Assembly: GCA_015661535.1 (NCBI GenBank)
Contig: DQVY01000021.1
Span: forward strand, 1 to 8,144
Length of the DNA stretch: 8,144 bases
Origin: Sulfurovum sp.
GTDB taxonomy: Bacteria; Campylobacterota; Campylobacteria; Campylobacterales; Sulfurovaceae
Direction of reading: 5' to 3'
The position numbers and the translations under genes were made by a program. Within the stretch, counting starts at the first letter, position 1. Each line of letters starts with the position of its first letter. The notes under the pieces were generated by a model. It saw only the letters and a program-made list of their open reading frames with translations. It was not told where the DNA came from and made no database searches. Shown one piece after another: positions 1-5,940 of the stretch.

Positions 1-209
1 TCGTCTATAGTGATGATGTTGTGCTCTACTCTTGCATCAACCATACGTTTATAACTTTTCATAGAAGCCAACATCACCAAAGAGGCAGATAGAAAACCTA
101 TTTGGGTATTCCAAAGCATTTTAATATCAAAAAATATTATAGAAAGAAGTATCACAATAATATCTACTATGAGAAGGGTTTTAAGTATTTTAAAGGTGAG
201 TTTAGACAT
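1..209 (-). CDS. Small integral membrane protein, partial (C-terminus cut by window edge)
   Basis: The reading frame starts with ATG at 209-207 and stays open to base 1, giving 69 codons (MSKLTFKILKTLLIVDIIVI at the N-terminus). A lysine-containing N-terminus is followed by a hydrophobic segment at about residues 10-27 and a second at about 32-50. A basic stretch (KSYKR) and a charged, more soluble stretch come next, so this is an inner-membrane protein with at least two helices. Its start overlaps the end of the AtpZ-like gene by 8 bases (stop at 204-202), which suggests translational coupling; only a weak GAAGA-type ribosome site is visible. I do not recognise a family. Its position after an AtpZ-like gene makes an AtpI-like role conceivable, but the visible part does not prove that. 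The gene is too short for the ORF track length cut as seen here because it runs off the edge. Confidence 0.75.
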   Translation of the reverse strand, partial: MSKLTFKILKTLLIVDIIVILLSIIFFDIKMLWNTQIGFLSASLVMLASMKSYKRMVDARVEHNIITID

Positions 210-504
210 CGTCATCTTCAGCGTCATATTTCTCTTGTTGTTCTTTTTTATAGGTATATCTTGGGTCTTTGGCAAGTTCGTCTAAAGATCTTTTCTGTTT
301 ATCGTAGGCTTTATAGACATTGAGTATTGCTGCACCCACACCTATGAAGACCCCTATCCAGAGTGTCCACCAGGCACCTGTGAGTTTTTGCAAACCAATG
401 CCTATACCTACACCTATAAGCACTGCCACAACCATAGAGATGCCCAGACTGAGTCCGTCTGCTGCATCTACAATTTTTTTGACTCTTGGTTCTTCTTGTT
501 TCAT
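202..504 (-). CDS. AtpZ/AtpI-family small membrane protein (100 aa)
   Basis: A 100-residue protein begins MKQEEPRVKKIVDAADGLSL. It has two glycine-rich transmembrane helices, at about residues 19-38 (containing GVGIGIG) and 46-66 (WIGVFIGVGAAI), and then a highly charged tail ending in EDDDV. This two-helix, glycine-patterned layout is typical of the AtpZ/AtpI family (Pfam ATPase_gene1), whose members are linked to F1Fo-ATP synthase assembly or Mg/Ca supply. No ATP synthase genes lie nearby, so the link is by family only. The start at 504 is chosen because AGGA at 514-511 lies 6 bases upstream. The frame continues upstream to an ATG at 552, but the extra 16 residues would be translated from a REP-like palindrome and are very unlikely to be real. 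It lies downstream of hemL on the same strand, 108 bases away, and overlaps the next gene by 8 bases. Confidence 0.85.
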   Translation of the reverse strand: MKQEEPRVKKIVDAADGLSLGISMVVAVLIGVGIGIGLQKLTGAWWTLWIGVFIGVGAAILNVYKAYDKQKRSLDELAKDPRYTYKKEQQEKYDAEDDDV

Positions 505-513
505 TTCTTTTCC

Positions 514-609
514 TATAGGTCGGGATGCCCTCTTCCCGACATTTATTTGCATATCATAGTATTTAAAATCGTTTGAATATTTGTCGGGAAGAGGACATCC
601 CGACCTACA
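514..609. repeat. Inverted pair of REP-like palindromes (REPIN/BIME-like element)
   Basis: Two 26-base units face each other: 515-540 on the plus strand and 608-583 on the minus strand, identical at 24 of 26 positions. Each has a 4-base head (ATAG in the left copy, GTAG in the right) followed by a small palindrome with arms GTCGGGA and TCCCGAC around an 8-base loop (TGCCCTCT or TGTCCTCT). Pairing of the two units extends to 514-547 with 576-609, with a few mismatches, around a 28-base centre. A GTAG head plus a short imperfect palindrome is the hallmark of REP sequences mobilised by RAYT (TnpA-REP) transposases, and inverted doublets are known as REPINs or BIMEs. The element fills the gap between the hemL stop and the ribosome site of the AtpZ-like gene. 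It may stabilise or attenuate the mRNA. Other copies in the genome cannot be seen from this window. Confidence 0.75.
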
Positions 610-612
610 TAG

Positions 613-1905
613 TTAAGCTTTGATCTCTGCCATCACTTCATACGCGGCTTTAATACTCTCTTCGATCATCTCATCTGTGGTTGCTGCACAAATGAATCCT
701 GTCTCATATGATGAACAGGCAAGATAGATACCTCTGTCAAGCATTCCTTTATGAAATTTGGCGAACATAGCAGAGTCATTTTCTAAAGCATCATCAAAGT
801 TTTTCACTACTTTGTCTGAAAAGAAAAAGCCAAACATAGAACCTCTTACATCTGTCACCAAAGGTATATCTACTGCCTGTGCTGCTTTTTTAAAGCCATC
901 CATCAGTTTTTTTGCTTTGTTACCAAGTGACACATAAAGCGAAGGGTTTGATTTAAGCTTTTTAAGACTTGTAAGGCCTGCGGCCATGGCTACGGGATTT
1001 CCAGAAAGTGTACCTGCCTGATAGACAGGACCTTCCGGAGAAAGATGAGACATGATCTCTGCATTGGCACCAAAAGCCCCTACTGGCATACCTGCACCGA
1101 TCACTTTACCTAAGGTAACCATGTCAGGTTTCACTGAAGAGATACCCTGCGCACCTTTTAGCGATGCCCTGAATCCAGACATCACCTCATCAAAAATAAG
1201 CAGTGTGCCATGGTTGGTACAAAGACATCTTAGCTCTTCTAAAAATGCTTCATCTGCCGGCACCAAGCCCATGTTTCCGGCAATAGGCTCAATGATCACA
1301 CAGGCAATATCTTCCGGAGATTCTTCAAAACATGCAAGTACCGATGTAATATCGTTATAGGTTGCCAATAGTGTATGTTTCGTAAGGTCAGCAGGTACCC
1401 CTGGACTCGAAGGCGTACCAAACGTAGCAAGACCGGAGCCTGCCTGAACCAACAAAGAGTCCGAGTGCCCATGGTAACAGCCTGTAAACTTTAAAATTTT
1501 GTCTCTGCCTGTCACCCCGCGTGCCAAACGAATGGCTGACATGACTGCTTCTGTACCGGAAGAGACAAAACGCACTTTGTCTATGCTATCGAACAAGGTC
1601 ACGATCTCATTGGCAAGTGCTGTCTCTACTGTGGTAGGTGCACCAAAACTAAGTCCTCGTTTTACAGCTGCAATCACAGCCTCTTCTATCTCTGCATCAC
1701 AATGACCAAAGATCAATGGTCCCCAACTCTGTACATAGTCTATGTATCTGTTCCCATCGATGTCAAAAAGGTATCCACCCTCACCCTTTGCAATAAATGG
1801 CGGCGTGCCCTCTACACCGGAAAATGCACGTACAGGTGAATCAACACCGCCGGGAATCACTTTATATGCTTCTTCAAATGCAGCTATACTTTTGTCATAT
1901 GCCAT
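613..1905 (-). CDS. hemL: Glutamate-1-semialdehyde 2,1-aminomutase
   Basis: HemL is a cytoplasmic PLP enzyme that converts glutamate-1-semialdehyde to 5-aminolevulinate, the last step of the C5 route to heme and other tetrapyrroles. The 430 residues match the usual family length. Visible landmarks are the N-terminal IPGGVDSPVRAF (17-28), SSGTEA phosphate-binding loop (115-120), GCYHGHSDS (142-150), IIEPIAGN (204-211), IFDEV with the PLP-ring aspartate D239, the Schiff-base lysine K267 in TLGKVIGAGMPVGAFG, and YQAGTLSGNP (295-304). All key residues appear intact. The start at 1905 is supported by AAAGGG at 1919-1914, 8 bases upstream. A TATAAT box on the minus strand at 1953-1948 would give a leader of roughly 36 bases. 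Downstream are the REP-like pair and two small membrane-protein genes on the same strand. Confidence 0.98.
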   Translation of the reverse strand: MAYDKSIAAFEEAYKVIPGGVDSPVRAFSGVEGTPPFIAKGEGGYLFDIDGNRYIDYVQSWGPLIFGHCDAEIEEAVIAAVKRGLSFGAPTTVETALANEIVTLFDSIDKVRFVSSGTEAVMSAIRLARGVTGRDKILKFTGCYHGHSDSLLVQAGSGLATFGTPSSPGVPADLTKHTLLATYNDITSVLACFEESPEDIACVIIEPIAGNMGLVPADEAFLEELRCLCTNHGTLLIFDEVMSGFRASLKGAQGISSVKPDMVTLGKVIGAGMPVGAFGANAEIMSHLSPEGPVYQAGTLSGNPVAMAAGLTSLKKLKSNPSLYVSLGNKAKKLMDGFKKAAQAVDIPLVTDVRGSMFGFFFSDKVVKNFDDALENDSAMFAKFHKGMLDRGIYLACSSYETGFICAATTDEMIEESIKAAYEVMAEIKA

Positions 1906-1931
1906 ACTGTTAACCCTTTATTATGTTTAAT

Positions 1932-1940
1932 TGATATAAT
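1932..1940 (+). promoter_or_regulatory. Candidate extended -10 promoter for the tonB-hydrolase pair
   Basis: The plus strand reads TGATATAAT, an exact extended -10 element (TGnTATAAT). Transcription would start near 1947, giving a leader of about 44 bases before the strong ribosome site at 1978-1984. The box is only 7 bases from the oppositely oriented hemL -10, so the two promoters overlap and probably compete for polymerase. Confidence 0.5.
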
Positions 1941-1953
1941 GTTGTCGATTATA
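1935..1953. promoter_or_regulatory. Fur-box-like inverted repeat over the divergent hemL/tonB promoters
   Basis: TATAAT at 1935-1940 and ATTATA at 1948-1953 form a perfect 6-base inverted repeat around a 7-base spacer. Aligned to the 19-base classical Fur consensus, I count 12 matches, concentrated in the outer arms (ATAATG and ATTAT). A Fur site here would make sense because TonB genes are classic iron-regulated targets and hemL makes a heme precursor. The arms are also the two -10 boxes, so the resemblance may simply reflect two TATAAT elements, and Campylobacterota Fur sites can differ from the enterobacterial consensus. This is a tentative call. Confidence 0.3.
1948..1953 (-). promoter_or_regulatory. 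Candidate -10 box for hemL
   Basis: The minus strand reads TATAAT here, an exact -10 consensus. It would place the transcription start near 1941, about 36 bases before the hemL ATG. No convincing -35 box is visible, which is common for sigma70 promoters in Campylobacterota. Position and sequence are seen directly; activity is inferred. Confidence 0.5.
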
Positions 1954-1977
1954 CACTAAGGGCACTTAGGTCTTTAC

Positions 1978-1984
1978 GGAGGAG
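1978..1984 (+). promoter_or_regulatory. Strong ribosome-binding site pointing to a non-standard TonB start
   Basis: GGAGGAG lies here and is the best Shine-Dalgarno sequence in the window. The in-frame codon at normal spacing is ATC at 1991-1993, 8 bases after the GGAGG core. No ATG or GTG is in frame between the upstream stop (TAG at 1967-1969) and 2012. The first conventional alternative is TTG at 2012, which is about 30 bases away. Confidence 0.6.
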
Positions 1985-2011
1985 CACAATATCAGAACAC
2001 TGAAAGGATTT

Positions 2012-2899
2012 TTGCTCTCTTTATTGTTACACCTGTTAATCATATTACTTTTTTTACTCAATTTTAAAGAGATCAAATTTATGCCCCCTGCCACGCAGGA
2101 AAAGAAAATGACACTTAATTTAAAACAAGTGAACACAGCACCTCCTGCACCCAAACCTCAACCTAAGCCTCAGCCAGTAGTAACGGCGCCAATGCCTAAA
2201 CCTGTTGTGTCCCCTCCTGTTGTGCCTGAACCTGTCATAGAGAAAAAACCTGAACCCAAGCCAGAAGCACCCCCGGTTAAAGAAAAAATATTGGATGTAA
2301 GTACAAAACGTTTTGCTCAAAAGAGTCCAGAAGACAATAATGTCAGCAAGCCAAAAAAGAAAGAAAAAAAGAAAATTGTTAAAAAAGAAGCCAAAAAGAA
2401 AAAAGTAGTTAAAAAGGAAACGAAACCCCAAAAGGCTAAAAAAGCACAACGCTCAAAAGACCCCCTCGCTAATTTCCTGAGAGGTTCTACCAAGAGCTTC
2501 AAATATACCAAAAGTCCTCAACGACGTCAGTCAAGTTCAGGCTCTTATGGTGACCGTATGATCCATACCTTGTACGGACCGGAGTTCAATACCTTCAGCC
2601 CTACACAAAAGAAATTTATACGTAATAATCTCGGTACCATTCATAGGATCACACAAAATACTCTCACACGTAACGGGTATCCTTCTGTCGCTGTCAGGAC
2701 ACAGCAACAAGGCACAAATGTTGTCTCTTTTTATCTTCATCCCAATGGTGATATATCTGGGTTAAGACTGAAAACCCCTATAGGGTATGCATCTCTAGAT
2801 CAAAACACTTTAGATGTCATACGCATCGCCTATAAAGACTACCCTCTGCCTAACAAAAAGACAAAGATTGTTTTTTATGTCTCTTATCGTTTATACTAA
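2012..2899 (+). CDS. TonB-family energy transducer
   Basis: TonB proteins sit in the inner membrane, span the periplasm and pass proton-motive force from ExbB/ExbD to outer-membrane receptors. From TTG at 2012 the product is 295 residues. It has a hydrophobic anchor at 1-17 with an SxxxH pattern (SLLLH) like the essential Ser/His of E. coli TonB. A Pro/Lys-rich periplasmic spacer follows (about 43-90, many KP and PP steps), then a very Lys-rich stretch (113-150). The TonB C-terminal domain ends the protein (about 182-295), with the typical FYLHPNGDISGLRL, YASLDQNTLDVI and YPLP segments. The true start may be ATC at 1991, seven codons upstream: it has an ideal ribosome site and would add the cytoplasmic residues M/IRTLKGF, restoring positive charge before the helix. 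No exbB, exbD or receptor gene is nearby. A TolA-like role is an alternative, but the C-terminus fits TonB better. The hydrolase gene follows after 9 bases. Confidence 0.85.
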   Translation: MLSLLLHLLIILLFLLNFKEIKFMPPATQEKKMTLNLKQVNTAPPAPKPQPKPQPVVTAPMPKPVVSPPVVPEPVIEKKPEPKPEAPPVKEKILDVSTKRFAQKSPEDNNVSKPKKKEKKKIVKKEAKKKKVVKKETKPQKAKKAQRSKDPLANFLRGSTKSFKYTKSPQRRQSSSGSYGDRMIHTLYGPEFNTFSPTQKKFIRNNLGTIHRITQNTLTRNGYPSVAVRTQQQGTNVVSFYLHPNGDISGLRLKTPIGYASLDQNTLDVIRIAYKDYPLPNKKTKIVFYVSYRLY

Positions 2900-2908
2900 A
2901 GGATTTAA

Positions 2909-4390
2909 ATGAAATTTTTAAAGAGTAACTGGGTACAGGTACCTTGGTGGTCCCTTAAAAAAGTGTATAGGATCACAATAGTCATACTCATAGGTGGGTT
3001 TTTCATAGGTCTCATCGCTTTTTATCTCTATATGAGTTCTCTTCCTACACTCTCTACCTGGCATACCACCCTCCTGAAAAATGAGTATACATCACATAGT
3101 AAAGTAAAAAATATTGATGCGTATATAGCTTTAGAGGAAAAACTTTTTGCCCAACTGCAAACAGAAGTCTATGACAAAACCCTGCCTTCAGAACAGAACC
3201 GTATCAACCGATACAGTAAAGAGGGTCTATCAAACCCTAAGTTATGGAAACAAAACTGGAACAAAAGTTTTGAACTCAAAGTCAAACACCCTAAAGCAGG
3301 CATACTGCTTTTACACGGCATGTCAGACTCTCCTTACAGCTTACATACACAAGCACAGTACCTACATGAAGAAGGCTACTGGGTACTTTCCCTTCGTCTC
3401 CCTGGTCATGGTACTGTTCCTTCGGGGCTTAGAAATATAAAATGGAAAGATATGGCTTCTGTGGTACAAATGGGCATGAAACACCTTGAAAAAAAAGTAG
3501 CTGCCAAACCCATACATATCATGGGTTACTCTACAGGTGCATCATTGGCACTGCACTATACACTCAAAGCTTTAGAAGAGAAGTCAACACTGAGAGTACC
3601 TGAAAAGCTCATTTTCTATTCTCCTGCCATTGGGGTAAGTGCTGCTGCACCTTTTGCTGTATGGCAGAGTCGTATAGGATATATGTTAAATTTACCTAAG
3701 TTAGAGTGGAATGCACTGTTACCTGAATTTGATCCATTTAAATACGGTTCTTTTGCTGTCAATGCGGGGGATCAAGTCTACCGTTTGGCCAAAGAGGTAC
3801 AAACACAGTTTGATGCATTGGAGAAAGATCCAAACCATAAACCTTTCCCTCCAGTGCTGAGTTTTTCTTCCATTGTAGACAGTACAGTTTCTGTACCTGC
3901 TGTGGTACATAAGCTCTTTAACAGACTGCCAAAAAGTATAGAGGGGAAACACAGCTTAGTGCTTTTTGACATCAACCATAATTTCAGCCGTAACTACCTC
4001 ATAAAAGATGCAAAGATGACAGAGATGCAAAGTTTGAGAGATACCCCCGTGAAAAAGAACTACAACTTTGAGCTCATCACAAACCTTCACACAAAGGACC
4101 GAACAGTAGAATGCATCGTAAATCATGAGGCAGAACAGCCCCTCCCCTACAAGTGGTCAAAAGGTCTCTACTCACTCTCACACCTAGCCATGCCAATCAG
4201 CCCAAATGACCCACTCTACGGAAATGAGAATGCGCCTAAGAGTCCCGGTATTGATCTTGGACATCTTGCGATTTACGGGGAGACAGGTCTTCTACAAACT
4301 TCTGCTTCCTCCCTGCTAAGACAGAGGTGGAATCCTTTTCATGACTATACAAAAGTACGGGTATTGGAATTTATAACAGGAGAAGAGTAA
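2909..4390 (+). CDS. Membrane-anchored alpha/beta-hydrolase (lysophospholipase-like)
   Basis: The 493-residue protein has a short basic N-terminus and a single membrane helix at about 21-43. A linker to about 127 precedes an alpha/beta-hydrolase fold. Visible motifs are the oxyanion strand GILLLHGMSDSPYS (131-144), RLPGHGTVPSGL (163-174), and the nucleophile elbow GYSTG (206-210) with serine S208. D324 in SFSSIVDSTVS is the probable acid. The histidine is less certain: H425 in LSHLAMPISPNDPLYG is my best candidate, with H357 as an alternative. The fold most resembles monoacylglycerol lipase or lysophospholipase-type esterases, enlarged by an insert around 340-415. The catalytic domain probably faces the periplasm (inferred from the basic N-terminus). 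Substrate is unknown. The start has AAAGGA at 2898-2903, 5 bases upstream, which overlaps the tonB stop codon, so the two genes are probably co-transcribed. Confidence 0.85.
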   Translation: MKFLKSNWVQVPWWSLKKVYRITIVILIGGFFIGLIAFYLYMSSLPTLSTWHTTLLKNEYTSHSKVKNIDAYIALEEKLFAQLQTEVYDKTLPSEQNRINRYSKEGLSNPKLWKQNWNKSFELKVKHPKAGILLLHGMSDSPYSLHTQAQYLHEEGYWVLSLRLPGHGTVPSGLRNIKWKDMASVVQMGMKHLEKKVAAKPIHIMGYSTGASLALHYTLKALEEKSTLRVPEKLIFYSPAIGVSAAAPFAVWQSRIGYMLNLPKLEWNALLPEFDPFKYGSFAVNAGDQVYRLAKEVQTQFDALEKDPNHKPFPPVLSFSSIVDSTVSVPAVVHKLFNRLPKSIEGKHSLVLFDINHNFSRNYLIKDAKMTEMQSLRDTPVKKNYNFELITNLHTKDRTVECIVNHEAEQPLPYKWSKGLYSLSHLAMPISPNDPLYGNENAPKSPGIDLGHLAIYGETGLLQTSASSLLRQRWNPFHDYTKVRVLEFITGEE

Positions 4391-4406
4391 ATAAGTATTT
4401 ACTCTT
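4383..4406. terminator. Perfect inverted repeat between convergent genes, candidate terminator
   Basis: AAGAGTAAATA (4383-4393) and TATTTACTCTT (4396-4406) are perfectly complementary over 11 bases and would form a 10-bp stem with a 4-base loop. The repeat includes the hydrolase stop codon (4388-4390) and lies in the 31-base gap before the gdhA stop. It could end transcription from both sides. The stem is AT-rich and no clear T-run follows on either strand, so it is not a textbook intrinsic terminator. A second small stem, GCAGA (4414-4418) with TCTGC (4432-4436), straddles the gdhA stop. Confidence 0.5.
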
Positions 4407-4421
4407 AGGTAGTGCAGAAGG

Positions 4422-5810
4422 TTATATTCCCTCTGCGATCATAACATCCGCCACTTTTTTGAAACCTGCGATATTCGCACCATCTATATAGTTACCTTCG
4501 ACCCCATACTCTTTGGCCGTGGAAGCAATGTTTTGACAGATGTCATACATCGTTGTTTTTAATTTAGCATCTACCTCTTCAAAACTCCATTTCAGCATAG
4601 AAGCATTTTGACTCATTTCAAAATTACTTACTGCAACACCGCCTGCATTGGCTGCTTTTGCCGGGCCGAAACAGATCTTGTTTTTTACAAAAAGCTCCAT
4701 GGCTTCCGGAGTAGATGGCATATTGGCACCTTCTGTCACAGAAGTACAACCGTTTTTGATCAAATTTTTGGCATCAAGCTCTGTCAACTCATTTTGTGTA
4801 GAACAAGGGAAAGCAGCATAACACTCAATGTCCCATACAGCATGCCCCCCTTCAGGGTATTCTGACACAGGTACATAGCTTGATTCAGGATGTTTTTCAA
4901 CATACTCTTCCAAAGATCCTCTACGCTTGAATTTCAAGTCTTTCAGATACTCCAGATCGACACCTCTCGCATCATAGACCATTCCTTTTGAATCTGAACA
5001 TGTCACAGGTACCGCACCTTGCTGATAAAGTTTTTCTATAGTATAAAGTGCCACATTTCCTGCACCGCTTACCGTACAGACCTTGCCTTTCAAGCTCTCT
5101 TTATGTTCCATTTCCAACATAGCTTCAGTAAAATAGACCACACCATAACCTGTGGCTTCTGTACGCGCGAGTGAGCCTCCAAAGAAAAGTGGTTTACCTG
5201 TTAAAACACCGTCAAAGGTAGACGTTATTCTTTTATATTCGGCAAAAAGGTATCCTATTTCTCTGGCACCTACACCAATATCTCCTGCAGGAACATCCAT
5301 ACGCGGACCAATATACTTATGAAGTTCTCTCATAAACGAAGTACAGAAGTTCATCACTTCAAAGTCAGTTTTACCTTTTGGATCAAAATCACTTCCTCCT
5401 TTGGCACCACCTATAAACAAGCCCGTCAAAGAATTTTTAAGGATCTGTTCAAAGCCTAAGAACTTCAACACGCCCTCATTCACAGAAGGATGAAAACGAA
5501 GTCCCCCTTTATATGGCCCCAGTGAATTGTTAAACTGCACTCTATATCCGGTATTGACACGAATTTTATTCTCTTTATTCATCCATTCAACTTTGAATTT
5601 AATGATCCGATCAGGGGTAGCCAATCTTCTTATGATATTATGATTGGCATATTTTTCATCTGCAAGATAGAGTGGTGCGATAGACAATAAAACTTCTTCC
5701 AATGCCTGATAAAATACATCATGTTCAATACGATGACTCTCTTTGAGTCTGTTTACCTCTTCTTTTATTCTCTTGTGTGCATCTTTTATCGTTGGTCTCT
5801 TATTTGGCAT
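4422..5810 (-). CDS. gdhA: NADP-type glutamate dehydrogenase
   Basis: GdhA reversibly aminates 2-oxoglutarate with ammonium and NADPH to give glutamate, a cytoplasmic ammonium-assimilation step. The 462 residues are slightly longer than E. coli GdhA (447), mostly through an N-terminal extension. The substrate domain shows GPYKGGLRFHP (98-108), the catalytic lysine in GGAKGGSDFDPKGK (K137) and the catalytic aspartate in PAGDIGVGAREIG (D177). The dinucleotide domain has the Rossmann loop SGAGNVA (248-254). SDSKG (272-276) follows at the end of the second strand, the form seen in NADP-dependent enzymes of this hexameric small-subunit class. GANMPSTPEA (361-370) and AANAGGVAVS (386-395) complete the family pattern. 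The start has AAGGA at 5825-5821, 10 bases upstream. It converges on the hydrolase gene and is preceded by inverted repeats that may control it. Confidence 0.97.
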   Translation of the reverse strand: MPNKRPTIKDAHKRIKEEVNRLKESHRIEHDVFYQALEEVLLSIAPLYLADEKYANHNIIRRLATPDRIIKFKVEWMNKENKIRVNTGYRVQFNNSLGPYKGGLRFHPSVNEGVLKFLGFEQILKNSLTGLFIGGAKGGSDFDPKGKTDFEVMNFCTSFMRELHKYIGPRMDVPAGDIGVGAREIGYLFAEYKRITSTFDGVLTGKPLFFGGSLARTEATGYGVVYFTEAMLEMEHKESLKGKVCTVSGAGNVALYTIEKLYQQGAVPVTCSDSKGMVYDARGVDLEYLKDLKFKRRGSLEEYVEKHPESSYVPVSEYPEGGHAVWDIECYAAFPCSTQNELTELDAKNLIKNGCTSVTEGANMPSTPEAMELFVKNKICFGPAKAANAGGVAVSNFEMSQNASMLKWSFEEVDAKLKTTMYDICQNIASTAKEYGVEGNYIDGANIAGFKKVADVMIAEGI

Positions 5811-5828
5811 TTTTTCACTATTCCTTAA

Positions 5829-5834
5829 ATTATA
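5829..5834 (-). promoter_or_regulatory. Candidate -10 box upstream of gdhA
   Basis: The minus strand reads TATAAT here. It is close to the gdhA ribosome site (AAGGA at 5825-5821), so the leader would be very short, about 12 bases. An overlapping TATATT at 5839-5834 is an alternative that would leave the ribosome site whole. Confidence 0.35.
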
Positions 5835-5838
5835 ATAT

Positions 5839-5851
5839 ACAGTAATACTGT
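5839..5851. promoter_or_regulatory. Perfect 13-base palindrome, possible gdhA operator
   Basis: ACAGTA-A-TACTGT is a perfect inverted repeat with a single central base. It lies directly upstream of the gdhA -10 candidate, in what would be the -10/-35 spacer, a typical place for a repressor dimer. The binding protein is unknown. Confidence 0.4.
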
Positions 5852-5852
5852 T

Positions 5853-5902
5853 CCTAGATTACAGGCAACAATGAACTATCTTATTATTGTAACATGTCTA
5901 GG
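5853..5902. repeat. Bulged inverted repeat between the L,D-transpeptidase gene and gdhA
   Basis: CCTAGATTACA (5853-5863) is complementary to TGTAA (5888-5892) plus TCTAGG (5897-5902), with an extra CATG on the right arm, enclosing a 24-base loop. It starts 2 bases after the 13-base palindrome. It lies 39 bases past the upstream gene's stop, but no T-run follows, so it may be a weak terminator of that gene or a second regulatory site for gdhA. Confidence 0.35.
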
Positions 5903-5940
5903 ATAATAGAAACTCTTGACTTTCCATAATTCCAATCTAT

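Noticed and set aside
505..552. N-terminal extension of the AtpZ-like protein by 16 residues to an ATG at 552
   Set aside because: The added codons translate the REP-like palindrome, and a well-placed AGGA supports the start at 504.
1052..1705. Plus-strand open frames inside hemL
   Set aside because: They are antisense shadows of a highly conserved gene with all its motifs intact.
2338..2460. A-rich lysine-coding tract as a possible tandem repeat or recoding site
   Set aside because: The lysine codons fit a normal TonB spacer, no regular DNA repeat unit is seen, and the frame continues into a good TonB C-terminal domain.
2120..2511. Minus-strand open frames opposite the TonB gene, rich in Phe, Arg and Leu
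   Set aside because: They mirror the Pro/Lys-rich coding strand; low-complexity sequence keeps the antisense frames open. No ribosome site or family resemblance.
5811..5940. A hidden small gene or RNA in the gap between gdhA and the L,D-transpeptidase gene
   Set aside because: No open frame with a ribosome site; the inverted repeats are better explained as regulatory or 3' structures.
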